64,000 nt of DNA from the NCBI RefSeq assembly GCF_027563465.1, contig NZ_JAPFQA010000001.1, forward strand, positions 868,001 to 932,000. Reading direction: 5' to 3'. Positions 27,858 through 36,972 of this stretch are shown here, in pieces. The notes beneath the pieces were generated by a model. The model made no database searches. It was not told the DNA's origin and saw nothing but the letters and a program-made list of their open reading frames with translations. The translations under genes and the position numbers were made by a program. The DNA comes from Mesorhizobium qingshengii. Lineage in GTDB: Bacteria; Pseudomonadota; Alphaproteobacteria; Rhizobiales; Rhizobiaceae. How positions within the stretch are numbered: the first letter of the stretch is position 1; every line of letters starts with the position of its first letter.

Positions 27858-28646
27858 ATGAAGCTTGACCTGTCGTCGACGAGCTGGGGCAGGGTGATCG
27901 CTGTCACTGCCGCCGGTACGGCATTCTTCATCGGCGTGGCGTTTTTCGTCGATTCCTTCAACTTTCCCTATCTCTCCTCCGAGGCCGTATGGCGCGCGCA
28001 GATGACCGACTTGCTGCTTCCCTTGGGGCTGGGCGGGTCGTTTCTGTTTTTCCTCATGTGGAAGATCCGCCAGTTGGCCATAGCCCAGCGTGACCTCAGC
28101 GTCATTGCCGCGACGGACAGCCTGACGGCGGTGCTGAACCGAGGCGCCTTCTCGATGTTGGTCGAGGCCTATCTTGAGCAGACCCGCAAGCAGGAGCAGA
28201 CCCATTCGAGCGCGCTGTTGATCATCGACGCCGACCATTTCAAGTTGATCAACGACCGCCTTGGCCATGACTGCGGCGACCAGGCGCTCAAGCTGATAGC
28301 GCAGGCGATCAAGGGCCAGCTGCGCGGCGGCGATATCGTCGGCCGTATCGGCGGCGAGGAATTCGGCGTGTTTCTTCCCGGTGTGGATCCCTCGCAATCC
28401 TGGGTGGTTGCCGAAAGCATCCGCCGACGCATCCGTGAGATGGACTTTTCTCCCGGCGGGCGTCCATGCCCGCTGTCCGTCAGCATCGGCGGCACAAGCT
28501 TCAGTGGGCCGACCACCTACGAAGCGATCTTCTCGGCAGCCGACAGACGGCTCTATGCGGCCAAGTCCAATGGACGGGATCAGGTCAGTTTCGATCCGGT
28601 CAATCCCTTGCAGGCGCCACCGCCGAGCGCAGCCACCGTGCATTGA
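27858..28646 (+). CDS. Membrane-anchored diguanylate cyclase (GGDEF domain)
   Basis: A 262-residue protein from ATG 27858 (CGGAG nine bases ahead). Two N-terminal membrane helices (about residues 12-32 and 50-68) are followed by a GGDEF domain from about residue 80. The active site is GGEEF, and an RxxD inhibitory site (RGGD) lies five residues before it, so c-di-GMP product inhibition is expected. No separate sensor domain is present. It makes c-di-GMP and probably influences attachment or motility; the nearby glycosyltransferase gene may be unrelated. Confidence 0.93.
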   Translation: MKLDLSSTSWGRVIAVTAAGTAFFIGVAFFVDSFNFPYLSSEAVWRAQMTDLLLPLGLGGSFLFFLMWKIRQLAIAQRDLSVIAATDSLTAVLNRGAFSMLVEAYLEQTRKQEQTHSSALLIIDADHFKLINDRLGHDCGDQALKLIAQAIKGQLRGGDIVGRIGGEEFGVFLPGVDPSQSWVVAESIRRRIREMDFSPGGRPCPLSVSIGGTSFSGPTTYEAIFSAADRRLYAAKSNGRDQVSFDPVNPLQAPPPSAATVH

Positions 28647-28794
28647 CCCACGCTCTCCCAGCGAGGTGGAAGCTGACGCGGGCCGCTTCCTTGACGCTCC
28701 CTTGCCGGTGTGCTTCCTCCGGGTAGACGATGTATGGGGCATCGTTAGAGACGTTCCTGCTTTCCTGAGCTGCTAGAGTGCAAGGGCTTCCGGT

Positions 28795-29832
28795 ATGGCC
28801 ACGGCCTCTTTGGATGCCGGCGAACGAATGGCGAGGCGGGCCCGGGTAGGCCAGGTAAGCACGGCGATCATGATCCATCTGTTCAACGGCTTTCAGAATC
28901 CCTTTGGCGGCAGTGAACTCGAAACCCTCGAACTGCATCGGCTGTTGAGCGCCGACTCGCAGGTGCGTCTGTGGGCAACCTCCTCCAGGGTGTCCGACGA
29001 GCTGACGCGACATTTTCCGATTCGCCGCATTTCGCCGCTAACGCGGAACGTGCCGGACGGCGGCACCTACGTCTTCCTCGGCGCGCATTGGCGCAACAAG
29101 GCGTGGCCTTACCTGATCCCGCGGCCGCGCCGGCTGATCTATGTCTTCAACACCTTTCACCCGAAAGTCATCGCGTTGACGACGCGCATGCCACGCATGC
29201 TGGGCTGGCCCGACGCCGAACTGGTGCTGATTTCCGACTTTCAACGGCGCATGCTGCAGGTCGACGGCGTCGTGCATCCGTCGCCGATCGATATCGACCG
29301 TTTTACACCGCGGCTGGCCCGCCGGGATGGTCCGTTCACGGTGGGGCGGTTGAGCCGCGATACGCCAGACAAGCACCACGCCGACGACGTGGCGCTCTAC
29401 GAGGCATTGCTGGCGGATGGCGTTGCGGTGCGAATTCAGGGCGGGATGCCTCTCAAGGACAGGCTCGCGCCGCATCCGCAACTCGAGCTCCTGCCGCAGG
29501 GCCAGTTCGCGGCCGAACAGTTCCTTCCGACGCTCGACGTGTTCTACTATCGCACCGGCTCGCATGTGGAGACATTCGGCCGCGTGGTGTTCGAGGCGAT
29601 GGCCTGCGGTCTGCCCGTGGTCTGCCATTCGCATGGCGGCTACGCCGATCATATCAGGCATGGCGAAAATGGTTTCCTGTTCGAAACGACCCAGCAGGCG
29701 GCGCTGATTCTGGCCGAACTCAAAGCCGATCCGGCGCTGCGGGCGACTGTGGGCCACAAGGCTCGGCAGACCGTCGAGCAGCTGTTTTCGCCGCAGGCGC
29801 TGCGGCAGCGGCTGGATTTCTATCTGCGTTAG
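28795..29832 (+). CDS. GT4-type glycosyltransferase
   Basis: A 345-residue GT-B fold protein. The C-terminal half has the GT4 donor-site motif ETFGRVVFEAMACGLPVV (the EX7E motif) and VGRLSRDTPDKHH in the central strand. The N-terminal FNGFQNPFGGSELETL segment resembles the acceptor-side loop of GT4 enzymes. ATG 28795 has a poor ribosome site, and the conserved part begins near the ATG at 28870, so the start is uncertain. It probably adds a sugar to a lipid- or polysaccharide-linked acceptor in the cytoplasm. No polysaccharide operon surrounds it. Confidence 0.85.
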   Translation: MATASLDAGERMARRARVGQVSTAIMIHLFNGFQNPFGGSELETLELHRLLSADSQVRLWATSSRVSDELTRHFPIRRISPLTRNVPDGGTYVFLGAHWRNKAWPYLIPRPRRLIYVFNTFHPKVIALTTRMPRMLGWPDAELVLISDFQRRMLQVDGVVHPSPIDIDRFTPRLARRDGPFTVGRLSRDTPDKHHADDVALYEALLADGVAVRIQGGMPLKDRLAPHPQLELLPQGQFAAEQFLPTLDVFYYRTGSHVETFGRVVFEAMACGLPVVCHSHGGYADHIRHGENGFLFETTQQAALILAELKADPALRATVGHKARQTVEQLFSPQALRQRLDFYLR

Positions 29833-29975
29833 CGTCCGCCCTTTCCTGGCCGCGCGACATTGTGTCCGGCCCGTTTGGCATCGATCTCGACATCGCGCTA
29901 AAGGTAGGCAAGCAGGTGTGAATCGCCGGACGGACGGCATCGGCGCGCCAACAGATTGAGTGGGACTTTCTACCG

Positions 29976-31202
29976 ATGACACCAATGGGCGCCGCGGCAC
30001 TGCTGATCCTTGTCCTGACCTATGCTGGTGTCGCCATTGGCCGCATACCTGGCCTGCGTCTGGACAGGGCGGGGATCGCGCTGCTCGGTGGGGCCGCGAT
30101 GATCGCCATCGGCGCGCTCAGCATGGAGGATGCCTACCGCGCGATCAATTTCGACACCATCACGCTGTTGCTCGGCATGATGATCGTGGTGGCGCATCTG
30201 AAGGTCTCTGGCACCTTTCGCGGCCTTGGCGCCATCGCCATCGAGCACGCGCATGCGCCCTTCATGCTGCTGGTCATGGTGACATTGCTGACCGGCGTGC
30301 TGTCGGCATTCCTGGTCAATGACGCCATCTGCCTTGTCATGGCGCCGATCGTCGTCCACGTCACCCGCGTCATCAAACGCAACCCGATCCCCTACCTGAT
30401 CGCCACCGCCACCGCATCCAATTGCGGCAGCGTCGCCACCATCACTGGCAATCCGCAGAACATGGTCATCGGCGCGCTGTCGGGCATTTCGTATCCGGCC
30501 TTTTCGGCGGCACTCGCGCCGGTCGCGCTATTTGGCCTCGTCGCGGTCATCATCATCGTGCGCATCGTCTACCGCGCCGAATTCGTCCGCACCGCCCAAC
30601 TGACACCCGAGGTCTCACGTGGCCGCATGCACCGGGGGCAGGTGCTGAAGGCGGTGGTTGTCTGCGTCGGGCTGGCTATTGCCTTCTTCGCCGGCGTGCC
30701 TGTCGCCAAGGCGGCGCTGATCGGCGGCGCCATTCTCCTGCTCACCCGTGCCATCAAGCCGGAACGCATCTACCGCGAGATCGACGGGCCGTTGCTGTTC
30801 ATGTTCGCCGGTCTGTTCGTGGTTGTCGCCGGTGCCGAAAAGACGCTGTTGACCCCTGACCTCATCGCCTCCGCCAGGGGCCTTGGGCTGGACGATGTCT
30901 GGCGGCTGTCCGGCTTCACCGCGGTGCTCTCCAACATCATGAGCAATGTGCCGGCCGTGCTGGCGCTCAGGCCATTCATACCCGGCCTTGAAAACCCGGA
31001 GCGCGCCTGGCTGGTGGTGGCGATGAGCTCGACGCTGGCGGGCAATTTCACGCTGCTCGGCTCGGTCGCCAACCTGATCGTCGCCGAGCAGGCCAAGACC
31101 GCCGGCACACAGCTGTCCTTCGGCGCTTTTTTCAAGGTCGGCTTGCCGCTGACGCTGATAACGCTGGTCGCCGGCACCACATGGCTGGCGTTCGCTTTCT
31201 AA
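29976..31202 (+). CDS. Anion transporter of the ArsB/NhaD/SLC13 superfamily
   Basis: A 408-residue protein with 10-12 predicted membrane helices in the ion-transporter superfamily pattern. Two hairpin-loop signatures are seen: FLVNDAICLVMAPIV with ATASNCGSVATITGNPQN in the first half and SNIMSNVPAVL with LAGNFTLLGSVANLIV in the second. These bind the anion or cation. Relatives move arsenite, citrate, sulfate or sodium; the substrate is unknown. No arsenic genes are adjacent. It converges on the TetR gene, the two stop codons overlapping by four bases. Confidence 0.88.
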   Translation: MTPMGAAALLILVLTYAGVAIGRIPGLRLDRAGIALLGGAAMIAIGALSMEDAYRAINFDTITLLLGMMIVVAHLKVSGTFRGLGAIAIEHAHAPFMLLVMVTLLTGVLSAFLVNDAICLVMAPIVVHVTRVIKRNPIPYLIATATASNCGSVATITGNPQNMVIGALSGISYPAFSAALAPVALFGLVAVIIIVRIVYRAEFVRTAQLTPEVSRGRMHRGQVLKAVVVCVGLAIAFFAGVPVAKAALIGGAILLLTRAIKPERIYREIDGPLLFMFAGLFVVVAGAEKTLLTPDLIASARGLGLDDVWRLSGFTAVLSNIMSNVPAVLALRPFIPGLENPERAWLVVAMSSTLAGNFTLLGSVANLIVAEQAKTAGTQLSFGAFFKVGLPLTLITLVAGTTWLAFAF

Positions 31203-31786
31203 GCCTTGCCACTTGAAGTTCGCGCCCGCACCAGGGTCGCCGCGGCTCGCCCGGCGGCTTCGAAGTAGTCGGGATTGCGGTGGATCAGCATGATCGAAAA
31301 ACAGCCATCGATCAGGAGCACGATCTCGCGCGCCAAGGCTTGCGGCTCCTCGACGCCTTGGCTGGACAATGCGCCAGCGAGCCATGTTTCGAAATTTGAC
31401 TTGTGTCGCGACCCGACCTTGATCGCCGGGTGCCCAGGCATCGAGGCGAGTTCCGCGGCCGTGCGCAGGAAGCCGCATCCCTTCCATTTCGAATGGCGCG
31501 CGGCCCGCGCCAGATTGATGAAGATCGCCTCGGCCTTGCGATCCGCACCGCCTTCGGCGGCATCGAACCAGCCGGCCATCCGCTTCAGATTGGGTTGGTC
31601 GCGGCCATCGAGATAGGCAGCGATGAGGTCGTCCTTGCTCTTGAAGTGGTAATAAAGCGTCCGCTTGGTGAGCCCCGCTTCTTCGGCAACGGCATCGACG
31701 CTGACGCGGCCGATTCCTTCTGCGTAAAACAGTCTTGTCGCGGCATCGACAATGCGTTTGCGCGTAGGGCTCTGTGCTTCAGGCAT
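31199..31786 (-). CDS. TetR-family transcriptional regulator
   Basis: A 195-residue repressor from ATG 31786. The N-terminal helix-turn-helix reads IVDAATRLFYAEGIGRVSVD, then GLTKRTLYYHFKSKDDL. It is divergent from the enoyl-CoA hydratase gene across 87 bases, with a partly symmetric candidate operator at 31795-31816, so it probably represses that gene and itself. The C-terminal ligand domain ends by overlapping the stop codon of the convergent transporter gene. The inducer might be an acyl-CoA, by analogy with fatty-acid TetR regulators; that is inference. Confidence 0.92.
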   Translation of the reverse strand: MPEAQSPTRKRIVDAATRLFYAEGIGRVSVDAVAEEAGLTKRTLYYHFKSKDDLIAAYLDGRDQPNLKRMAGWFDAAEGGADRKAEAIFINLARAARHSKWKGCGFLRTAAELASMPGHPAIKVGSRHKSNFETWLAGALSSQGVEEPQALAREIVLLIDGCFSIMLIHRNPDYFEAAGRAAATLVRARTSSGKA

Positions 31787-31794
31787 GAACCTAG

Positions 31795-31816
31795 GTATAC
31801 CGACTAGTGAATATAC
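31795..31816. promoter_or_regulatory. Candidate TetR operator between the regulator and hydratase genes
   Basis: A 22-bp partly symmetric element, GTATA-CCG-ACTAGT-GAA-TATAC, lies nine bases from the regulator start and 58 bases from the hydratase start. The outer arms and centre are symmetric while the triplets between are not. Confidence 0.6.
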
Positions 31817-31873
31817 ACAAGCGGCAAAGGGCGTAACCTTCCAATCCATCAGCATGATAGAGAAGGAAGCCAG

Positions 31874-32770
31874 ATGACCGATCTTGTCCTGAACGAAACC
31901 AGCGATGGGATTGCCGTCCTTACCCTCAACCGGCCGGAGAAACTCAACGCCCTGAACTATGCCCTGATCGATCGCCTGCTTGCGCTGCTCGACGACATTG
32001 AAGTCGATGACGGCGTCCGGGCGGTCATTCTTACCGGGGCAGGGGAGCGGGCGTTTTCGGCGGGCGGCGACATCCACGAATTCTCGGCCAGTGTGGCGCT
32101 TGGCGTCGATGTCGCGATACGTGACTTCGTCATGCGCGGACAGCGGCTGACGGCACGGCTGGAAGCATTCCGCAAGCCCGTCATCGCCGCCGTCAATGGC
32201 ATTGCCTTTGGCGGCGGCTGCGAAATCACCGAGGCCGTGTCGCTGGCCATTGCCAGCGAACGCGCTTTGTTCGCCAAGCCGGAAATCAACCTTGCGATGC
32301 CGCCGACCTTTGGCGGAACCCAGCGCCTGCCGAGGCTCGCCGGGCGCAAGCGGGCGCTCGAGCTGCTTTTGACCGGCGACTGGTTCTCGCCGCAGCGCGC
32401 TCTTGAACTTGGCCTCGTCAACCAGGTGGTGCCGCATGGCGATCTGATGCCGGCCGCGATCGGTCTGGCCAGGCGTATCCTGCGGCACTCCGAACTGGCG
32501 GTGGCGAGCATCCTCACGGCGGTGGCGCGCGGCCTCAACCAGAGCATCGCCGAAGGCTTGCTGGTCGAGGCCGAGCAGTTCGCCCGCATGGCCCCGACCG
32601 CCGATCTGCGCGAAGGGCTCGATGCCTGGGTCGGGCGGCGCAAACCCGGCTATGACGGCTCATGGACGCATATCACGCGGCCAGACGAAGCCAGGCGAGC
32701 CTCATTGGCGCTGGATCAGGGCGCCACCACCAAACGGCCTTTCATGTTGGGGTGGAAGCGGCAGAAATAG
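31874..32770 (+). CDS. Enoyl-CoA hydratase/isomerase family protein
   Basis: A 298-residue crotonase-fold protein. The oxyanion-hole segments AFSAGGDIHEF and NGIAFGGGCEIT are present, and the position after PPTFGGTQRL carries the usual PRLAGRKRALELLLTG. It acts on a CoA thioester, as a hydratase or isomerase. The C-terminus is extended by about 30 residues. It is divergent from a TetR gene that probably controls it. The neighbouring genes give no pathway, so the substrate is unknown. Confidence 0.9.
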   Translation: MTDLVLNETSDGIAVLTLNRPEKLNALNYALIDRLLALLDDIEVDDGVRAVILTGAGERAFSAGGDIHEFSASVALGVDVAIRDFVMRGQRLTARLEAFRKPVIAAVNGIAFGGGCEITEAVSLAIASERALFAKPEINLAMPPTFGGTQRLPRLAGRKRALELLLTGDWFSPQRALELGLVNQVVPHGDLMPAAIGLARRILRHSELAVASILTAVARGLNQSIAEGLLVEAEQFARMAPTADLREGLDAWVGRRKPGYDGSWTHITRPDEARRASLALDQGATTKRPFMLGWKRQK

Positions 32771-33039
32771 TCGACCGCTCCCGCAACCTTCAATGTCAGG
32801 CTTGCGGACTTCTTCGGCGGGATCATCACCTCCCAGCCACCCTTCACCGTGGCCGTGTGGGCGAACACGTCCTTGTTCACCCACTCGATCGTGTCGCCGA
32901 CCTTCGCCTCGACGGTTGCCGGCGAAAAGACGAGCTTGTCGATGGTGACCTGGATGGTTTCGGCAGCCGCCGGCGTTGCCGCTATAGCAAGCGCCAGCGC
33001 GGCAAACCACAACCGTCGATTTGAGGCGCCCGGCCTCAT
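32716..33039 (-). CDS. Exported cupredoxin (blue copper-like) protein
   Basis: A 107-residue protein with a signal peptide (cleavage near AAAE, residue 27) and a cupredoxin domain. The type-1 copper ligands are visible: His in DVFAHTATV, then Cys, His and Met in DYFCRFHPNM. The compact spacing resembles amicyanin/plastocyanin-type proteins. It is periplasmic and likely carries electrons or copper. It overlaps the DUF4142 gene by four bases (ATGA), so the two are coupled, and both belong to the ECF sigma operon. Confidence 0.9.
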   Translation of the reverse strand: MRPGASNRRLWFAALALAIAATPAAAETIQVTIDKLVFSPATVEAKVGDTIEWVNKDVFAHTATVKGGWEVMIPPKKSASLTLKVAGAVDYFCRFHPNMKGRLVVAP

Positions 33040-33560
33040 TTCAACATGCCGGCGACGTGTTCGGCATGCTGCTCATGGCCCTGGAAGATCTTCAGGCCGG
33101 TTTCCAGCAGGCTCTTCAACTCGGCATTGCTGGCCGACGGGATGAGCAGCGTTTCGAGCGCGCCGTTGACCTGCTTGTGATAGGCAACCTCGTTGTCGAC
33201 ATAAGCCTTGTCGAAGGCCGCGCCCTTGAGCGTGGCGAGTTTCGCCCGCTCCTCGGCCGCGGCTTTGGTCAGCGCCTTGCTGGTGGCGTTGTCTTCCGGC
33301 GTCACCTTGAGTTTCTTGACTAGGTCGAGCGCCTGCACATTCACCGCCTCGTGGTCGCGCACCATGTCGTTGGCGAAGTCGAGAACTTCCTTGTTCTTCG
33401 ACGTCTCGAGCGCTTGCTTGGCTGCCTCGACATCGAGGACGCCGGCTGTATAGGCGATGTGGGCGATCTGCGGGTCGGTCGGTTTGTCGGCGGCCTGGGC
33501 CAGCGGTGCCGCTCCCAGCAGAAGCAGGGCGGCCAGGGTGGCGGTGTGACGAACAAGCAT
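33036..33560 (-). CDS. DUF4142 domain exported protein
   Basis: A 174-residue protein with a signal peptide (cleavage near AQAADK) and the DUF4142 ferritin-like four-helix pattern: DPQIAHIAYTAGVLDVEAA, FANDMVRDHEAVN, AYVDNEVAYHKQVNGALE and HAEHVAGMLK, with repeated His/Glu/Asp pairs that could bind metal. It is periplasmic. It is preceded by the second copy of an ECF promoter and overlaps the cupredoxin gene, suggesting a joint role in metal or oxidative stress. Confidence 0.92.
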   Translation of the reverse strand: MLVRHTATLAALLLLGAAPLAQAADKPTDPQIAHIAYTAGVLDVEAAKQALETSKNKEVLDFANDMVRDHEAVNVQALDLVKKLKVTPEDNATSKALTKAAAEERAKLATLKGAAFDKAYVDNEVAYHKQVNGALETLLIPSASNAELKSLLETGLKIFQGHEQHAEHVAGMLK

Positions 33561-33620
33561 GGGATTCTCCTTTTCCCGGACGCGGGAAACGCGCCGGGCA
33601 GTGGTTTTCGGTTGACGGTC

Positions 33621-33650
33621 ATTGGATGCGGTGCGGCGGTAAACGTTCCC
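33621..33650 (-). promoter_or_regulatory. ECF-type promoter of the DUF4142-cupredoxin genes
   Basis: On the minus strand GGGAAC (33650-33645) is followed after 17 bases by ATCCAAT (33627-33621), 61 bases before the DUF4142 ATG. The same two blocks with the same spacing lie in front of the sigma gene itself. Confidence 0.75.
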
Positions 33651-33677
33651 GCCAAAATCAATTGAATCCGGCGAGGA

Positions 33678-34364
33678 TCAACTTTCCAGCCCGAGCCGCC
33701 GCATGACCGCGCTGGTCAGCCTTTCGCAGCGTCGGCCGGCAAAGGGGAAGGCATCGAGCAGCACCGGTCCGATCTGGTCGTCCAGCGCCTTGCGCACCAG
33801 GGCACGGGCGCGATGCAGCCTTGTCTTGACGGTCTCAGGCCGCACGCCGAGAAGGTCGGCGGTTTCCTCGATGCTTAGCCCTTCGATCACCCGCGCCACG
33901 AACACCCGCCGGTAGACATCGGGAAGGCTGTCGGTCGCCTGTTCGACCAGCTTGAGGATCTGCCGTTGCGCCATCGTCCGCTCCGGATCGTCGCTGGGGT
34001 TGAGGGGGAACTGGATGATCTCGGCTTGCGGTTCCGGCATCGCCACCGTTCGCCGCCTTTTGCGCAGGCGGCCAAGCGCTTCGTTGATGACGATGCGTGA
34101 TAGCCAGGTGGCCAGCGAAGAGTCGCCGCGAAAGGCCCCCAGGCTGGCGAACGCCCTGACATATGCCTCCTGGACGATGTCCTCGGCCTCGCTGTCATTG
34201 CGCACCACGCCGCGCGCGATGCGGTAGAGCCGTTGATTGTGCGCTTTCATGATGGCGCGGAAGGCGTCGCTCTCGCGTGCCAGCGCCCGACGCACGAGAT
34301 GCATGTCGCCTGAAGCAGCAGAAGGCGCGGCGGTCGACACAGCAGGCATGGCCAGTTTCCTCAA
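33678..34364 (-). CDS. ECF-type RNA polymerase sigma factor
   Basis: A 228-residue group 4 sigma factor. Region 2 runs from LYRIARGVVRNDSEAEDIVQ to LATWLSRIVINEALGRLRK, and region 4 contains YRRVFVARVIEGLSIEETADLL followed by the recognition helix VRPETVKTRLHRAR. An ATG at 34349 is an alternative start. A short C-terminal tail (CERLTSAVMRRLGLES) follows region 4. No anti-sigma gene lies next to it. It probably drives itself and the DUF4142-cupredoxin pair through identical promoter blocks. Confidence 0.93.
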   Translation of the reverse strand: MRKLAMPAVSTAAPSAASGDMHLVRRALARESDAFRAIMKAHNQRLYRIARGVVRNDSEAEDIVQEAYVRAFASLGAFRGDSSLATWLSRIVINEALGRLRKRRRTVAMPEPQAEIIQFPLNPSDDPERTMAQRQILKLVEQATDSLPDVYRRVFVARVIEGLSIEETADLLGVRPETVKTRLHRARALVRKALDDQIGPVLLDAFPFAGRRCERLTSAVMRRLGLES

Positions 34365-34396
34365 CCCAATCTCCGGACCGGAACCCCGATTGAAGG

Positions 34397-34426
34397 ATTG
34401 GATGGCATGGCCGGCAAAAGGTTCCC
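34397..34426 (-). promoter_or_regulatory. ECF-type promoter of the sigma factor gene
   Basis: GGGAAC (34426-34421) and ATCCAAT (34403-34397), 17 bases apart, on the minus strand, 33 bases before the sigma ATG. Matches the promoter ahead of the DUF4142 gene. Confidence 0.75.
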
Positions 34427-34452
34427 GACTATTTTACCGGGTCCGGCAGCTG

Positions 34453-35541
34453 TTAGTGTACCGCTTCCGCAGACAGCTTGTCAGCAGCCCGCAGCCGTGC
34501 CGTCGCCGCCAGCAGATCGGTCTGGGTGATCAGACCGAGGATCCGCTTGTCATCGTCGACCACGATGACCGCGTGGCTGCGGCCGTCGGTGAGCACGGGC
34601 AGCAGTCCCATTGCGGCGGATCCGGCCGTGGCGGTCGCCGCCGGCGAAATGACGGAACCGACCAGCTCAGTGGCTAGCGCCAGTTCCCGCAATCCCACGG
34701 TTCCCGCCAGCCGTGCCTCTGCGTCGACGACCGGCAAGATGCGGATGTTATGGTCGAGCAGCAATTTGCGCGCCCTGTCGGCAGGGGTGTATTCATCCAC
34801 CAAGATGATATCGCGCGACATGATGTCCTCGCAGAGCAACGTTGAATGCTCGCGGACCAGCGCCTGCAATTCGACTTGCCGCAGCAGCCGGTCGAGATCG
34901 TCGCGGTCGATGTCGAAAGTCTCTTCGAGCGCGCCAAGCGCGGCGTCGATGTCTTCGGAGCGAAAGCCAACGCGCGACTGTGCAGGCGGATCGAAGGTGC
35001 CATGGCTGTTCGCCGGCACTGGTACCGGCACGTGCGGGTAATTGCGCCGGGCCAGCTTGTGGAAACCGTAGCCTAGCGCCACCAGCAGGATCGAATTCAG
35101 CGCCACCGGCACGAATGGAAACAGGAAGCCGGCGCTGACGATGGCAGGTCCTCCCAATACCGCGGTCAGCGCTGCGGCCCCGCCCGGCGGATGCAGGCAG
35201 CGTGTGAACGACATGGCGGCAATGGCAAGCGCCACCGCGATGCCGGTGGCAAGGGCGGTTTCATGGATGAAGTGCGCCACGATCACGCCGACCAGTGCCG
35301 ATATCGTGTTGCCGCCAACGATCGACCATGGCTGCGCCAACGGGCTTGCCGGCACCGCGAACAGGAGCACGGCCGACGCTCCCATCGGCGCCACCAGCAG
35401 CGGCACGTGCGGGCCGTTGCCGAGCACCAGACCTCCGATCGCGCCAGTCAGGGCAATGCCGATCGTCGCGCCGATGCAGGCGATGATCCGCTCGCGCAGC
35501 GTCGCGCCGGCAAGAATGGGAACAAAAAGGCGGAAAGCCAT
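34453..35541 (-). CDS. HPP family membrane protein with C-terminal CBS domains
   Basis: A 362-residue protein from ATG 35541; the frame extends upstream to a TTG but the HPP domain (FRLFVPILAGATLRERIIAC) begins at this Met. Four to five membrane helices carry the HPP-family LLVAPMGASAVLLF and CLHPPGGAAALTAV motifs. A hydrophilic linker leads to a pair of CBS domains (DIMSRDIILVDE to GLITQTDLLAA) that would bind an adenine nucleotide. HPP proteins have been linked to nitrite transport; the substrate here is unknown. It precedes the sigma gene on the same strand. Confidence 0.9.
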   Translation of the reverse strand: MAFRLFVPILAGATLRERIIACIGATIGIALTGAIGGLVLGNGPHVPLLVAPMGASAVLLFAVPASPLAQPWSIVGGNTISALVGVIVAHFIHETALATGIAVALAIAAMSFTRCLHPPGGAAALTAVLGGPAIVSAGFLFPFVPVALNSILLVALGYGFHKLARRNYPHVPVPVPANSHGTFDPPAQSRVGFRSEDIDAALGALEETFDIDRDDLDRLLRQVELQALVREHSTLLCEDIMSRDIILVDEYTPADRARKLLLDHNIRILPVVDAEARLAGTVGLRELALATELVGSVISPAATATAGSAAMGLLPVLTDGRSHAVIVVDDDKRILGLITQTDLLAATARLRAADKLSAEAVH

Positions 35542-35780
35542 GACGTGGGAAACTCTGCCGGTATTCCAAGGAGGATCGCACCGCAATGACGCGGCATCGT
35601 TGAATTTGAAAGCCAAATTGATCCGCGAAGCCGCGGTTTGAGGGAATAGAATTCCCTGATGTCACTGCGGTATCCGTCGGCCCGGCGAGTTGGCTTGCGC
35701 AGGGCAAGGCGAGTGTTTCATCAGTCTTTCGAGGCGCTTGCGCCGGTCCGCTGACTCAATTTGGCAGGCGCCCTGATCGT

Positions 35781-36965
35781 TCAGGCCGCCGCCGCGGCGG
35801 TCAGCCCGCGCAGGATGTCGGTCTTCAGATCCTCGACATCCTCGAGGCCGATCTGCAGGCGGATCAGCGGGCCGTCATAGGGACCCTTGGCGACGACACG
35901 GTCGCCGAGCCAGACCGGCACCGCAAGGCTTTCGTAGCCGCCCCAGGAATAGCCGAGGCCGAAGATCCGTAACGCATCGAGGAAGGCGTGCTGCTGTTTC
36001 TGGCCGCCGCCGGCAAGCACGATGGAAAAGATGCCGCTCGAGCCGGAGAAGTCGCGCTTCCAAAGGCCATGGTCCGGATGGCTGGGAAGGGCAGGGTGGA
36101 GCACCCGCGCCACGCCGTTCTGGCCCTCGAGCCATGAGGCGATGGTGAGCGCGCTGCGCTGATGGTGCTCCAGGCGCACGCCCATGGTGCGCAGGCCGCG
36201 CAGCACCTGGTAGACGTCGTCGGGCCCGGCGCAGCAGCCAAGCGTGCAAAAACTCTCGTAGAGCTGCTTCCAGTGGCTCTCATTGGCGGAGACCGTGCCA
36301 AGCAGCACGTCGGAATGGCCGGCCGGGTATTTCGTCGCCGCATGGATCGAGATGTCGACGCCGTGGTCGAGCGGGCGGAAATAGAGTGGCGTTGCCCAGG
36401 TGTTGTCCATCATGACGATGGCGCCCGCGGCGTGCGCCGCCTTGGCGATGGCCGGGATGTCCTGCACCTCGAACGTGTTGGAGGCCGGCGACTCCGTGAA
36501 CACCACCTTGGTGTTGGGCCTGATCAACGCCGCGATGACGGCACCGGCATCGGGAGCGTAGTACTCGACCTCGACACCCAGCCGCTTCAGCATCGTGTCG
36601 GCGAAGTTGCGGGTCGGGTGGTAGACGGAATCGACGATCAGCAGGTGGTCGCCCGCCGACACGAAGGCGAGCAGCGGCACGGTCACAGCCGCAAGGCCCG
36701 ACGGCACCACGATCGTGCCGGCCGAGCCTTCCAGCGTGTCGATCGCCTGGGCAAGGGCGTCGGTCGTCGGCGTGCCGCGCGTCCCGTAAGTGTATTTCTG
36801 GCTACGTGCCGCCATGGACGCCGCGTCACGAAAAAGCACGGTCGAGGCATGCACCACCGGCGGATTGACGAAGCCGAAATAGTCATGCGGGTTGTTGCCC
36901 GAATGGGCAAGCCGCGTGTTGATGCCTAGCTTGCCGCTGACCTGCCCGTTGCCGTCTTTCGCCAT
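35781..36965 (-). CDS. metC: Cystathionine beta-lyase
   Basis: A 394-residue Cys/Met-metabolism PLP enzyme from ATG 36965. The PLP lysine is in ISIHAATKYPAGHSD, with DNTWATP upstream and YTYGTRGTPTTDAL near the N-terminus, features of MetC rather than MetB. It cleaves cystathionine to homocysteine, pyruvate and ammonia. The start codon is preceded by a strong hairpin that covers the ribosome-site region. Confidence 0.9.
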   Translation of the reverse strand: MAKDGNGQVSGKLGINTRLAHSGNNPHDYFGFVNPPVVHASTVLFRDAASMAARSQKYTYGTRGTPTTDALAQAIDTLEGSAGTIVVPSGLAAVTVPLLAFVSAGDHLLIVDSVYHPTRNFADTMLKRLGVEVEYYAPDAGAVIAALIRPNTKVVFTESPASNTFEVQDIPAIAKAAHAAGAIVMMDNTWATPLYFRPLDHGVDISIHAATKYPAGHSDVLLGTVSANESHWKQLYESFCTLGCCAGPDDVYQVLRGLRTMGVRLEHHQRSALTIASWLEGQNGVARVLHPALPSHPDHGLWKRDFSGSSGIFSIVLAGGGQKQQHAFLDALRIFGLGYSWGGYESLAVPVWLGDRVVAKGPYDGPLIRLQIGLEDVEDLKTDILRGLTAAAAA

Positions 36966-36972
36966 TCTTCGT

